In this document: positions 18,861 to 27,286 of the stretch, piece by piece
How the letters are laid out: each line of letters begins with the position of its first letter
Numbering within the stretch: position 1 is the first letter of the stretch
Assembly (NCBI RefSeq): GCF_009829085.1
Contig: NZ_WUQY01000027.1
Coordinates: 1-57,144, forward strand
DNA: 57,144 nucleotides
Direction of reading: 5' to 3'
Origin: Sphingobacterium bovisgrunnientis
GTDB taxonomy: Bacteria > Bacteroidota > Bacteroidia > Sphingobacteriales > Sphingobacteriaceae
Position numbers and translations under genes: made by a program
Notes under the pieces: model-generated
What the model was told of the DNA's origin: nothing
The model's input: only the letters and a program-made list of their open reading frames with translations
The model's database searches: none

Positions 18861-19508
18861 ATGAATATCCGTAATACTACAGCTAAAGAACGCATGCTGA
18901 AAAGCATCAGACAAGCTTTGTTGCAAAAGCGTGATAACCCAAATCCAGACTTTGAAGATTCTCCGTTGTATAAAGATGAAGAGGATGGTTTGGATATTAC
19001 CTTTGCACGTGAGTTCACGAATGTATCTGGCAAATTTGTGTATTGTGATGGCGAAATAGCTGTTATAGAAAACTTGATTGCTTTGGTCGAAGAGCTCGAA
19101 GTCACTAAGATTTTTGCTTGGGAGCCTGAAGTTCAAGAGTTGCTAAACACCTACGGATTTCCTTTCTTGCGTACCGATAATGATTTTCATACCGCTGATA
19201 TAGGCATTACCACTTGCGAAGCACTTATTGCGCGAAATGGTAGTATCATGATTTCTAATGGAAATGCTGGAGGGCGCCGGTTGAGTATTTATCCGCCGAT
19301 ACATATTGTATTTGCGAAAGCTTCACAACTTGTAATGGATATTCGCCACGGAATGGCTTTAGTGAAAGAAAAATATGGAGCCAATATGCCTTCCATGTTG
19401 ACTACCATTACAGGTCCTAGCCGTACTGCTGACATTGAAAAAATGCTTGTTCTTGGTGCGCATGGCCCCAAAGATTTATACGTATTTCTGATCGAAGACC
19501 GATTTTAA
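18861..19508 (+). CDS. LUD-domain protein, LutC/YkgG-like
   Basis: 215 aa with the LUD fold used in L-lactate utilisation complexes (LutABC). Typical segments are FAWEPEVQELL, DIGITTCEALIARNGSIMIS, AGGRRLSIYPPIHIVFAKASQLV and TTITGPSRTADIEKMLVLGAHGPK. No lutA or lutB neighbour is present, which is common for single LUD proteins in Bacteroidota; its exact role is open. It begins directly after the ftsH terminator and is followed 7 bp later by the rhomboid gene, so the two are likely one transcript. Confidence 0.82.
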   Translation: MNIRNTTAKERMLKSIRQALLQKRDNPNPDFEDSPLYKDEEDGLDITFAREFTNVSGKFVYCDGEIAVIENLIALVEELEVTKIFAWEPEVQELLNTYGFPFLRTDNDFHTADIGITTCEALIARNGSIMISNGNAGGRRLSIYPPIHIVFAKASQLVMDIRHGMALVKEKYGANMPSMLTTITGPSRTADIEKMLVLGAHGPKDLYVFLIEDRF

Positions 19509-19515
19509 AATTTTT

Positions 19516-20145
19516 ATGATTCAAGATTATATTCTACATACTCCTGTAGCTAGTTTTATATTTGCCATTACGGTAGCTTCAAGTATTTATGCCTTTTCTA
19601 ATCCTGCCATATTAGACAGAATGACGCTTCATCCGTATAGTATTCTACGTGATAAAAGCAAATCTTATACGGTGTTTACAAGTGGTTTAGTTCACGCAGA
19701 TTGGGGACATTTGTTGTTCAATATGATCACGTTTTACTTCTTTGGTTTCTCCTTAGAAAAGTATTTTGTGGCAGCAAATGGTGAAATTGGTCATTTGTAT
19801 TTTGCATTATTATACATTGTGAGTTTGGTATTAAGTGATATACCAACTATAGTACAACAGAAAAATAATCCAGGGTACTCTAGTTTGGGAGCGTCTGGAG
19901 CAATATCTGCGGTTTTGTTTGGTTTTATTTTATTTGAACCTAAAGCTATGTTGGGAATATTTTTGATTATTCCTATGCCAGCTTACCTGTTTGCGGTATT
20001 ATATATTGGCTATTGTATATGGGCTTCGAAAAATTCGAATGATCGTATTAATCACGATGCCCATTTATTTGGCGCACTAGCTGGTTTATTAATTACTATA
20101 CTTATTCATCCGTGGATTATTAGACACTTTATTGATCAGTTCTAA
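19516..20145 (+). CDS. Rhomboid-family intramembrane serine protease
   Basis: 209 aa, six or so transmembrane helices. The first conserved segment HADWGHLLFNM (60-70), the catalytic GASGA with Ser127 and the catalytic His183 in HDAHLFGALAG are all present, so it should be active in cleaving membrane protein substrates. It starts 7 bp after the LUD gene. Its 3' end meets the 3' fragment of yifB head-on, with only 7 bp between. Confidence 0.9.
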   Translation: MIQDYILHTPVASFIFAITVASSIYAFSNPAILDRMTLHPYSILRDKSKSYTVFTSGLVHADWGHLLFNMITFYFFGFSLEKYFVAANGEIGHLYFALLYIVSLVLSDIPTIVQQKNNPGYSSLGASGAISAVLFGFILFEPKAMLGIFLIIPMPAYLFAVLYIGYCIWASKNSNDRINHDAHLFGALAGLLITILIHPWIIRHFIDQF

Positions 20146-20152
20146 TATATTT

Positions 20153-20638
20153 TTATCCAGCCCAATTTTCACGATCCAAACTTCTGAACTGAATAGCTTC
20201 GGCCAAATGTTGATTTTCGATAGTTTCAGAATTTTCCATGTCCGCGATTGTTCGGGCTACTTTTAGAATCCTGTCGTATGCTCGAGCCGAAAGATTTAAT
20301 CTTTCCATAGCAGTTTTCAGCAATTGATTTCCTGTATCTGAAATGATGCATACGTCTCGAACAGCTTTTGAACTCATTTGCGCATTGCAATGTACATGAG
20401 GGTTCTGCTGAAAACGATGTGCTTGCATAGTACGTGCCTGCATGACACGTTGTCGAATCTGCTTACTACTTTCGCTTTTCCGAGAAGATGTAAGCTCGTT
20501 AAATTCAATTGGAGTAACTTCCACATGCAAATCTATTCTATCGAGCAGAGGTCCAGAAATTTTGCTGAGATATCGCTGAACAAGAGCTGTACCACAGATG
20601 CACTCTTTTTCGGGATGATTATAATAACCACAAGGGCA
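20153..20638 (-). pseudogene. yifB: yifB (comM-like) 3' fragment
   Basis: C-terminal part of the Mg-chelatase-like AAA ATPase YifB/ComM. It reads CPCGYYNHPEKECICG, LVQRYLSKISGPLLDRID, then the known C-terminal domain ending SLDRENWAG. The 5' part lies about 9 kb away at 29640-30694. Sequence similarity to YifB stops at 20637/20638, where the island begins. Joined to the other part, it completes a frame of 513 codons including the stop. In other bacteria ComM is a branch-migration helicase used in transformation; here that function should be lost. Confidence 0.95.
20637..20638. other. Left attachment junction (2-bp core)
   Basis: CA dinucleotide where yifB similarity ends. Same bases at the right junction. 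The YifB motif CPCG resumes directly beyond it on the chromosomal side. Confidence 0.8.
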
Positions 20639-20680
20639 TTCATGCGTTGCCTTGTTTGCGTTTTGAGACTAAATTCGTAA

Positions 20681-20929
20681 AACAGATGCATCTTTCTTAA
20701 ACCAGATATTGTTAAGTCCTACCAGTCAATGGCATTGCCAAAATTTATCATTGACAAATTACTAGATCTTACTTCAAAATTTAGAATGGTCTATTCTGCC
20801 ATAGACCTAATTGAGATGCCGAATGGAGAATTTATCTTTTTGGAAATAAATCCCGTCGGTGAGTGGGTTTGGCTGGAACAAGAACTTGGGCTCAATATCT
20901 CTGAAAAAATAATACAGGAACTTTTATGA
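20681..20929 (+). pseudogene. ATP-grasp ligase, C-terminal fragment (peptide-maturase type)
   Basis: 82 codons remain open, continuing FLKPDIVKSYQSMALPKFIIDKLL and YSAIDLIEMPNGEFIFLEINPVGEWVWLEQELGL. The motif FLEINPVGEW is the Mg/ATP-binding strand of ATP-grasp enzymes, most like the MvdC/MvdD group that crosslinks or matures ribosomal peptides. The usual 300 or so residues upstream are missing; the frame is stopped at 20678-20680, 40 bp inside the island. The cut end lies at the island boundary, so truncation probably happened during a rearrangement of the element. The stop codon overlaps the start of the next gene (ATGA). Confidence 0.75.
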
Positions 20930-21735
20930 GTAAACTATCAGATTATATAGCACCGTTAGTCAACCGTGAAAAGAATATTAAGCCTATCTGGAAGTCTTTT
21001 AAGTCGTCATGGGAGATACTATTGCACGGTCTTGTTCCGCACGAAAAAGCAAAAGAAGCCTCCAAAAAAATCTTGGGTACGCATATAAACAAGGACAATG
21101 AAAAGGTTTCCGAATTAATTATTGAGCTTTATAAGGAGTCGAGAAATCGGATCAACGAAATTGAAGAAAAGGGGTTTAAACTTTTAACTTATATATCCGC
21201 CGTTTCAGCAATTTCTGTTTATTTTTTAAGTACCGATATCAACGGGCTGTATAAAGCTTCGGTGATTGTTTCATTATTGTTTCTCGTGTTGGCCATAGTT
21301 ATTTCACTTAGATGCTTAGGTGTTAAAGGGCAAAGGGCGTTATTCTTGGATAGTGTTTTTGACTTTAATCAAGATGATGAGCCAAAGACAAAAAGTACCA
21401 GTGATATGCTAGCTAACCTTGTGGATTGTGCTGTGTATAATCACAATGTAGCAGATAACACAGCAGATATCTTAAGAGCTTCCAGAATCATGCTTTCTTT
21501 GGGGATTTTCGCTACCGCTATATACTGTATTTTCTTTCTTTCGAAAGCTCCTGAAAGAAATAAAATATATGAAGTCAAATTAACTGACACTGTGGCCCTT
21601 CAAACTATTGTCTCGGGATTTAATGATCAGCAGGACTCAGCGGCAAAACTATCTAAAAAGATAGTTGAGATTGAGAAGAAGCTTGATTCTCTTAAGTTGA
21701 AAAAAGAGGGGCAGCGAGATTCTGATTTAAATTGA
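20926..21735 (+). CDS. Membrane protein coupled to the ATP-grasp remnant
   Basis: 269 aa. Helices near 84-101 and 108-128 form a hairpin after a charged helical region (EIEEKGFKLLTYISAVSAIS), and a third lies near 185-205. The C-terminal part (235-262) is a probable coiled coil (KLSKKIVEIEKKLDSLKLKK). The layout recalls small membrane effectors of bacterial conflict systems (SLATT/PycTM-like), but I cannot assign it to a family. The start codon overlaps the ATP-grasp stop as ATGA, so both came from one operon. Function is unknown; a pore-forming role would be speculation. Confidence 0.7.
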   Translation: MSKLSDYIAPLVNREKNIKPIWKSFKSSWEILLHGLVPHEKAKEASKKILGTHINKDNEKVSELIIELYKESRNRINEIEEKGFKLLTYISAVSAISVYFLSTDINGLYKASVIVSLLFLVLAIVISLRCLGVKGQRALFLDSVFDFNQDDEPKTKSTSDMLANLVDCAVYNHNVADNTADILRASRIMLSLGIFATAIYCIFFLSKAPERNKIYEVKLTDTVALQTIVSGFNDQQDSAAKLSKKIVEIEKKLDSLKLKKEGQRDSDLN

Positions 21736-21842
21736 TGGACGAATTCAATTTTTTTACATCTTTTATCGAATTTTCAAAATTAGATAAAATTGAGGTTAGA
21801 GGTAGATTTGTTTGTCCGCCAGAGTATGCAAAAAGTACTTAA
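21735..21842 (+). CDS. 35-codon ORF, probable remnant of a third operon gene
   Basis: ATG overlaps the stop of the membrane-protein gene (TGATG) and reads MDEFNFFTSFIEFSKLDKI..., stopping after 35 codons. The coupling suggests the first part of a longer gene, now cut by the oppositely oriented 143-aa gene whose 3' end it overlaps by 47 bp. It could also be a chance frame. Confidence 0.3.
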   Translation: MDEFNFFTSFIEFSKLDKIEVRGRFVCPPEYAKST

Positions 21843-22227
21843 CCTTATTGACCATTTCCTTGTATCTTTCCGGCTCTTCCAAACCTTGAGAAAGAGTGTC
21901 AGGATAGTGATCTTCAAAGTTGTATTCCAACCGTAATTTATTCAGAAACCATTCGGCTTCATGATGCTTTATATATTCCGGGTTACGACTTAATAAATAA
22001 TACTCCTTTAAATTTGTCTTCCTCAGTTTTCCTTCAAAAACCCAAACCAAATAACGGCTATCCTTGTCCTTAACGTAGCCAATTATGACATTCCCAATAA
22101 AATCAAGGCTTTGGTTAAAACAGTCCTGGCTTTCAATTTGGTTAAAAATAGATTTGGTCAGTTTCTTTTTTCCAATCGATACTTGGTTTATGGTAACGTT
22201 TTGGGGATGGAGAGTAAAATCTAGCAT
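21796..22227 (-). CDS. Hypothetical protein (143 aa) in the island
   Basis: Opens MLDFTLHPQNVTINQVSIGKKKLTKSIFNQI. Soluble, mixed alpha/beta, with a strand-rich middle (GNVIIGYVKDKDSRYLVWVFEGKLRK) and an acidic helical end. The segment KKLTKSIFNQI recalls a short conserved patch of uncharacterised bacterial proteins, but I cannot name a family. It is read after the RT gene on the same strand, 173 bp further on, so it may be the last gene of that cluster or an independent gene. Confidence 0.55.
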   Translation of the reverse strand: MLDFTLHPQNVTINQVSIGKKKLTKSIFNQIESQDCFNQSLDFIGNVIIGYVKDKDSRYLVWVFEGKLRKTNLKEYYLLSRNPEYIKHHEAEWFLNKLRLEYNFEDHYPDTLSQGLEEPERYKEMVNKVKYFLHTLADKQIYL

Positions 22228-22400
22228 ATCTTTTATGTTAATTATACGAAGATAACGTGTTTTTTACTTCACAACTATAGATTTTCTCCTATTTCTTTCT
22301 CGATTAATTGGGAAAAAGTGAAAAACGTATGAGGAACCATTTGTAATAAATTCTAAACCGCCTTGGCCAGAATCGATATAGATAGACAACGACTATAAAT

Positions 22401-24173
22401 CTAGGTATGCTGGGGATTTGATTCTCTTGCTTTCAAAGCCTGATAATAGTAGCTGAATGGAGAGCCATAGTAGATCGATTCGGTCATTTTGATGTTTTCC
22501 TGCTCGTCTTCGGCATTTGGTTTTACTTCTGATTGCATTTTAGCTAACAGCATCCTTAGTTTTAGCAGCAATCGGTTACGGCTAGAATCCAATCTTTTGA
22601 GTTGAATACGTGAATATTTGTTGTCGGATAATAATCTGTATCCGCTCACCCAGCACATTTCATTTACGATCTGATTATAGTTCCAGAGGGTAACTCTGCC
22701 AACCGACATGCCTATTAAGCGACTGGCGACAGATTCATAAATAGATCCTTTGCCGCTTCTGCAGAGGGGATCCTTCAAAATAAGTTTAAGATCTCCCACG
22801 ACACGGAACTGTTTTTTCATTTCTTTCAATAGTGAACTCTTTCTTATACGGATATGTCCTTCATAATGAATCTCATACCCTACGAAACCTATCCAAGGGG
22901 AACCCATTGCACCTACATTTCCCCATTTATAGCAGCTTTTAGATTTTTCCGACCAAAACTTTTTAGCAGTTTGATAAGGAGGATCAACAGGTGGATGAAC
23001 TACTAGTTTTTTCTTTCGAAGTCCAGAGAGGTATTGCTGAAAAGCATGGGTACATTTTTCTTTGTCGGGATGTATAATCAACATGTCATCACAGAACCTG
23101 AGATAGAGTAATTTCCCATCTTGCATGGCGGTGATTTTCCTGTCAATGCCATGTAGCACAATATTAGCTATCAATCCAGAGAGGGCACCACCTTGAGGTA
23201 TACCGATTTTTGCTCCCGCCAAGCGCTTGTAATATCCATTAGTAATTAGTTCGTTTCCAACCCAAGCATATTCACCATTTGGAACTCTATATTCATAAAA
23301 ATGACTTTTTTTCTGGTTTAGTGGTAAGACCGTTTTATTAAAGGTATAAGCATCCAGATAGTCATATAGGATACGCTTTGCATTAGAGAGATCTTTAGCG
23401 GCGTAGGATTCCATGCCTTTCCGACTAAGGAATTGATTAAAAATCTTTTTGATCACCGTGTGACTTACGGTATCGAAAAACTTCTTCATGTCGCATTCAG
23501 CCACATGTAATGTCCCTGCCGGAAATCGTTTCCGGTATGATAATATTTCTTCAACAGATTCATGATGCGTTGGGCACATCATTTTACCTTTTATCATTCT
23601 TTTGGATCTGAAGGCGAAGGAATGATCGACGAAATATTTATCAAAAATGGCAGTGAGGTATCTATTGATAATGCTTAAAATGAGCTTGTCCTTGAGCCCA
23701 AACGAGGCTATCGGCCGACAGATATTAACCTCAGTTTGACTTGCCTTGTCTTCCTTTAACTTCGGAATGATCTTAGGCGCTCCGATTTTATATATTCCTC
23801 CATGAATACCATCTTGGATCTCTTTTATAAAGTTATCTAATCGAGACAGGCAAGGTGCATCCGGTCGATTACATCTGTAGTACCTAAGTGTTGCCTGCAA
23901 TGATAGCATGGTTTTTTCTGTTGTACTCCGAGGTATGCCATTCTTCATCCGCTTACGCTCAACTACTGTCCGCCATTGTTTTCTTGGAGGAAATAAACTG
24001 TTTAGTAGGTCTTCGCTTTTGCTTCCCTGACTAACATGGTAGTTATGTTTTTTAGCTTTTGTATGAAGGTGTATAAGGTGGCTCTTGTTGCGACGATGAG
24101 CAAGCTTTACCCTAAGTCTGCATAGCATATTTAGAATGTATACTTCTGATGAGAAATGGCTAAGGTTTAACAT
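22401..24173 (-). CDS. Reverse transcriptase of unusual type
   Basis: 590 aa. RT motifs in order: fingers ICRPIASFGLKDKLI (151-165) and HSFAFR (184-189), motif A AECDMKKFFDTV (225-236), motif B GIPQGGALSGLIANIVL (324-340), motif C FCDD (360-363) and the thumb-side GFVGYEIHYEGHIRIR (429-444). The two motif-C aspartates and the motif-A Asp228 are intact, so it should polymerise. It differs from group II intron and retron enzymes (YADD; QGxxxSP): it has FCDD and QGGALSG, and no maturase or HNH domain is visible. The N-terminal 110 residues are basic. The start overlaps the 39-codon ORF, linking it to the PrimPol-like gene. I cannot name the RT group; a defence role is inference. Confidence 0.88.
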   Translation of the reverse strand: MLNLSHFSSEVYILNMLCRLRVKLAHRRNKSHLIHLHTKAKKHNYHVSQGSKSEDLLNSLFPPRKQWRTVVERKRMKNGIPRSTTEKTMLSLQATLRYYRCNRPDAPCLSRLDNFIKEIQDGIHGGIYKIGAPKIIPKLKEDKASQTEVNICRPIASFGLKDKLILSIINRYLTAIFDKYFVDHSFAFRSKRMIKGKMMCPTHHESVEEILSYRKRFPAGTLHVAECDMKKFFDTVSHTVIKKIFNQFLSRKGMESYAAKDLSNAKRILYDYLDAYTFNKTVLPLNQKKSHFYEYRVPNGEYAWVGNELITNGYYKRLAGAKIGIPQGGALSGLIANIVLHGIDRKITAMQDGKLLYLRFCDDMLIIHPDKEKCTHAFQQYLSGLRKKKLVVHPPVDPPYQTAKKFWSEKSKSCYKWGNVGAMGSPWIGFVGYEIHYEGHIRIRKSSLLKEMKKQFRVVGDLKLILKDPLCRSGKGSIYESVASRLIGMSVGRVTLWNYNQIVNEMCWVSGYRLLSDNKYSRIQLKRLDSSRNRLLLKLRMLLAKMQSEVKPNAEDEQENIKMTESIYYGSPFSYYYQALKARESNPQHT

Positions 24174-24286
24174 AAAGGGAAAGAAAGAAGTTCCTGACTA
24201 TTTTTTACTGAACTATAAGAGCTCCTCTCAACTTTGTCGTGCACAGAACGGCCGTTAATACTTGCAGGGTACTTTGCTGTTTTCAT
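24167..24286 (-). CDS. 39-codon ORF overlapping both neighbours
   Basis: Begins ATGAAAACAGC..., its ATG overlapping the TGA of the PrimPol-like gene (ATGA), and ends TGTTAA, overlapping the RT start codon by 7 nt. The product would be MKTAKYPASINGRS... ending SFPLC: basic, soluble, with no hydrophobic segment. Double overlap suggests translational coupling through the whole cluster. It might instead be a short structured RNA segment between the two genes. I recognise no family. Confidence 0.4.
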   Translation of the reverse strand: MKTAKYPASINGRSVHDKVERSSYSSVKNSQELLSFPLC

Positions 24287-25308
24287 AGCATTTCCTCCAC
24301 CTTAGGTACCTCTTTCTCTCCCTTGTAACCTACTTGTTTTGCGAAGTAGATAACACTTGCAAAAGTAAAATTTCCCATCGAATTTGCATAACAGTAGTCT
24401 ATCATATTTCGGCATGCCCCCTCATTAAACTTATTTCCATCCAGCTTAGAGAGTGCAATGAAATATTTCATTCCTAGTTCATACGTGAATGTATTTGCCA
24501 ACGCATAGGCAATTTGGTACCAATGATGAAAGTTACCTGTTATGGAAAGCCCTTTTTTTGAAAGATATCTGGTGATCGATTGGATCTCCGTTCTATTTAG
24601 CTGACTATTTTTTCCTGCTGCGTTAAATTTTTGGTTCTGAGTGGGTTCGGCAGCATAGCTGTAGGTTTCAGATCGGACTGAGGCTTTTACAACTGCTGCT
24701 TCTGCTTCGTCGTATTCTATGCGGAAGGGAATGCTCTCGTTTCTTACAAAAAGATGAGGATCATAGGAAAAGAAGCATAAGCGCGTGACATCGCTTCCGC
24801 TCTTGTCAAGCTCTATATCATATTTTTCTTTTAGATAGGTAAGAATCTTTCTAAAAGCATACGTATGCTTGAAGTTGATGTCATCGACAGGGAAATCTGA
24901 AGGGAAATCCAAACTGATTAGTCCTTTTAAGCCGGATCCAGAAGGCGACTCCCAAAATGATAAAATATAGGAGTTGCTTCTAAAATGAGACTTTAAATCT
25001 TCCATCGATTTTTTCGATAGCTTATCCAAATCGAGTACGAGTAGCTGGTTATAGATCGATATTGATGATCTGTTTCTTTTTTGGTTGAAACTTGCAGAAA
25101 ATGTAACAGCAGGCAAATTTTTTTTCCCCCTATCATAATATTCGGTATCACCGTCCGCGAGATACTTTCTGAGAATGTCAACCTGCGTTTTATATGTTCC
25201 GGTTTTTATTCGCAAAAGACATTCTTCTACAGTTAAGAGACCGGATAGATCGCTCCAAGAATTTTTCTGAAAAGAGGTTGTTATAGAAGACAGCGTTTTA
25301 GAGATCAT
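24283..25308 (-). CDS. PrimPol-like protein of the VirE-N/BT4734 family
   Basis: 341 aa. The N-terminal part matches the VirE_N/BT4734-type archaeo-eukaryotic primase fold: LLVLDLDKLS with the metal-binding DxD (93-95), GSGLKGLISLD (124-134) and DKSGSDVTRLCFFSYDP (168-184). The C-terminal part (HWYQIAYALAN...YFIALSKLDG...ACRNMIDYCY) looks like a PriCT-type domain. Proteins of this family in Bacteroidota elements usually carry or adjoin a DUF3987 helicase; none is present here. It is the first gene of the cluster that runs into the 39-codon ORF and the RT. Priming for the RT is an inference from context. Confidence 0.78.
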   Translation of the reverse strand: MISKTLSSITTSFQKNSWSDLSGLLTVEECLLRIKTGTYKTQVDILRKYLADGDTEYYDRGKKNLPAVTFSASFNQKRNRSSISIYNQLLVLDLDKLSKKSMEDLKSHFRSNSYILSFWESPSGSGLKGLISLDFPSDFPVDDINFKHTYAFRKILTYLKEKYDIELDKSGSDVTRLCFFSYDPHLFVRNESIPFRIEYDEAEAAVVKASVRSETYSYAAEPTQNQKFNAAGKNSQLNRTEIQSITRYLSKKGLSITGNFHHWYQIAYALANTFTYELGMKYFIALSKLDGNKFNEGACRNMIDYCYANSMGNFTFASVIYFAKQVGYKGEKEVPKVEEML

Positions 25309-25402
25309 TTTATTGCGTGGTTTCCATGTAAGTTAGTTAAAATTTAAGAATCTGTAGAAAAATTTAGCTGAGTTTTTTCACAGTTCTAGCATGTTGCGTC
25401 GA

Positions 25403-26176
25403 TTAATCCTCACCCAACCCCATTAGCATGGCATGCCACCTGTTTGTTTCTCTTTTTGCTAGTATTTTCCTGACTCTATCTGCAAGCTCGCCCGATCGCG
25501 AAAGCATGTGACCTATCTTTCTCCCGATCAGTCTTGAGCAGACGAGTTGGATGTAGTCATTGTCGTTGGTGTCGTAAAGTTCCAGGATATCGTAGTGCAG
25601 CATATAGATGTCATCATCGTTAAGGTCAAAGTAACTTTGAATAAGGTGGTCTATATCTGCTATGTCCTTAGTCCTTTCAGGTCTGTCGTCATTGGCAATG
25701 AGTTTTAGAAGAATAATACCTTCTATAGTACAGATCTTTATTATTTGACCATTGCCTAAATCGTGATCTTTGACAAATGGATAGACCTCGGTGAATCCGG
25801 GCATGTTCAGTACGAAAGTTGGATCTGTCAGTCTCACATTTCTATCGGGCTGTTCTATCTCCCCGAATGGCAGAAGGTCTACTTCGATTCCCTTTTTGTA
25901 TATGAGTTTGATTGCCTCACTCTCATGACCTTCAAAAAGGCCGGTTGCTATAAGCGAAGCTTTGACTTGGTTATATTGACCCTGATCACTGATGGTGATG
26001 GCCAAATCTACATCTTTTGTTCTCCTTTTTGATAACAGTTCTTCATTTGCGGATAGATGTATATCCCTTGCTATGGCGCCTACGAGATAGAAATCGATTC
26101 CAAACTTGGAGCATACCGTGCTCATCTCTGTTAACATTTCAGAGACCAATGGTAATAGTATGTGATTATCCGACAT
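25403..26176 (-). CDS. AbiEii-type nucleotidyltransferase toxin
   Basis: 257 aa. Nucleotidyltransferase fold with the glycine-serine-type loop VGAIARDIH (32-40) and the paired aspartates TKDVDLAI (Asp55, Asp57), then LLPFGEI with the third acidic region nearby. This matches the AbiEii/GraT family, which blocks growth as the toxin of a type IV toxin-antitoxin and abortive-infection system. It overlaps the 3' end of the antitoxin gene by 11 bp and is read after it, the standard AbiEi-AbiEii order. Confidence 0.82.
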   Translation of the reverse strand: MSDNHILLPLVSEMLTEMSTVCSKFGIDFYLVGAIARDIHLSANEELLSKRRTKDVDLAITISDQGQYNQVKASLIATGLFEGHESEAIKLIYKKGIEVDLLPFGEIEQPDRNVRLTDPTFVLNMPGFTEVYPFVKDHDLGNGQIIKICTIEGIILLKLIANDDRPERTKDIADIDHLIQSYFDLNDDDIYMLHYDILELYDTNDNDYIQLVCSRLIGRKIGHMLSRSGELADRVRKILAKRETNRWHAMLMGLGED

Positions 26177-27191
26177 ATTTTTCTTTTATTCGTGCTGCTA
26201 TTTCTCTATTGCGACTATCTAGGCTACTAATTAATTCCGCGTAGGCCAGTATTGGAGGAACTGTGTTGTTGGTATCGGTGATTGTACTCTCATTCCAAAA
26301 TGGTCGGAGAATTTCTACCTCTCCACTTGCGTCTGGAATCAGCCTTAGGTTTTTCATCAGTTCGAAACGATCTGTATTAGAATAGATCGTATATATCTCT
26401 GGAACGAGATGCCCGGTTAGGATAGCTCCTGCAGTTTCACCACCCCAGTAAATATCCTGATAGGGTGTTATGAGTTCTTGCCAGTTTGCGCGGTCCTCTT
26501 TTTTACTGAAGCGGAATCTTCCGACCATTTGCTTCGGCCTCAGTACCGTTCTATACATGTCCGACCATTTGTTTATCAATGAAGTTCTATTGTCCAATAA
26601 CAATACAGGCTTACTATTACGTGTACCCATAATAACGTAGTTATCTCTTTTCATTTCCGAAATGAAATTTCCGACATTCCCGAGCGCAACACTTGATGTG
26701 TATGCCATATTGCGATAAGATGTATTCAATATTGTTGGATCTATGAGCACGGCAAACAGAAACTTGATGCCAGCCGGTGCCCACAACTTATTGTCTTCAT
26801 TATATTTAGGTTCCGTTGTTTTCTGGTCGCTTATCAGAATAAAAATCGAATGCGTTTCAATGTAACAGTTTCCAGAGGTTTCCAGATAGCATATATTGTG
26901 CTTGCGAAGTTCCTCTTTCATCGGAGTCGGAATATATTTGGCAATCATTATCCTTTTTCCGTCGGTCTGCTTTTGCTTGGAGATAATATTGTCCAGTGTT
27001 GCAGTTCTCACTTCGGTTTTTATTTCGGCTTCTAAAATACAATTCTGCTGTCCTTTTTCGAGTTCTAAAACGGCATCGTAATATTCCCTTTTGCCAACAG
27101 GCTCTCTATCCAGTATGCGCACAGTTATACTTGTCATTTCAGAGAATTTCGCTAGTGCTGATTTTAGTATATCTTGCTCTTTCATGTTCAT
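26166..27191 (-). CDS. AbiEi-type antitoxin and autorepressor
   Basis: About 341 aa. The C-terminal half carries the AbiEi signature WGGETAGAILTGHLVPEIYTIYSN...LRLIPD...GEVEILRPFW. The N-terminal half should bind DNA. An ATG at 27221 would open the frame ten codons earlier, but a GTTCATG palindrome (27203-27219) covers those codons and a TATCTTTG promoter box ends just before them. I therefore place the start at 27191 (MNMKEQDILKS) or two codons later. Family members repress their own promoter by binding inverted repeats, which fits the palindromes here. Confidence 0.8.
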   Translation of the reverse strand: MNMKEQDILKSALAKFSEMTSITVRILDREPVGKREYYDAVLELEKGQQNCILEAEIKTEVRTATLDNIISKQKQTDGKRIMIAKYIPTPMKEELRKHNICYLETSGNCYIETHSIFILISDQKTTEPKYNEDNKLWAPAGIKFLFAVLIDPTILNTSYRNMAYTSSVALGNVGNFISEMKRDNYVIMGTRNSKPVLLLDNRTSLINKWSDMYRTVLRPKQMVGRFRFSKKEDRANWQELITPYQDIYWGGETAGAILTGHLVPEIYTIYSNTDRFELMKNLRLIPDASGEVEILRPFWNESTITDTNNTVPPILAYAELISSLDSRNREIAARIKEKYVG

Positions 27192-27202
27192 TATATTAGA
27201 GT

Positions 27203-27219
27203 GTTCATGTATCGTGAAC
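27203..27219. promoter_or_regulatory. Imperfect GTTCATG palindrome, proximal AbiEi operator
   Basis: GTTCATG-TAT-CGTGAAC, one mismatch from symmetry. It lies where transcription of the abiE pair should start. Confidence 0.65.
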
Positions 27220-27222
27220 ATT

Positions 27223-27230
27223 CAAAGATA
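27223..27230 (-). promoter_or_regulatory. -7 promoter element of the abiE pair
   Basis: Minus strand TATCTTTG, a full match to TAnnTTTG, ending 3 bp from the proximal palindrome. No good -33 box was seen. Confidence 0.55.
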
Positions 27231-27286
27231 ATGAACATTTTCCGTGTATTACTATATAACGACTTTTTTTGTTCAAAATTTAAACA

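Noticed and set aside
22401..24173. Group II intron or diversity-generating retroelement
   Set aside because: No maturase or HNH domain in the 590-aa RT, no recognisable intron RNA ends nearby, and no template/variable repeat pair was seen. Motif C is FCDD.
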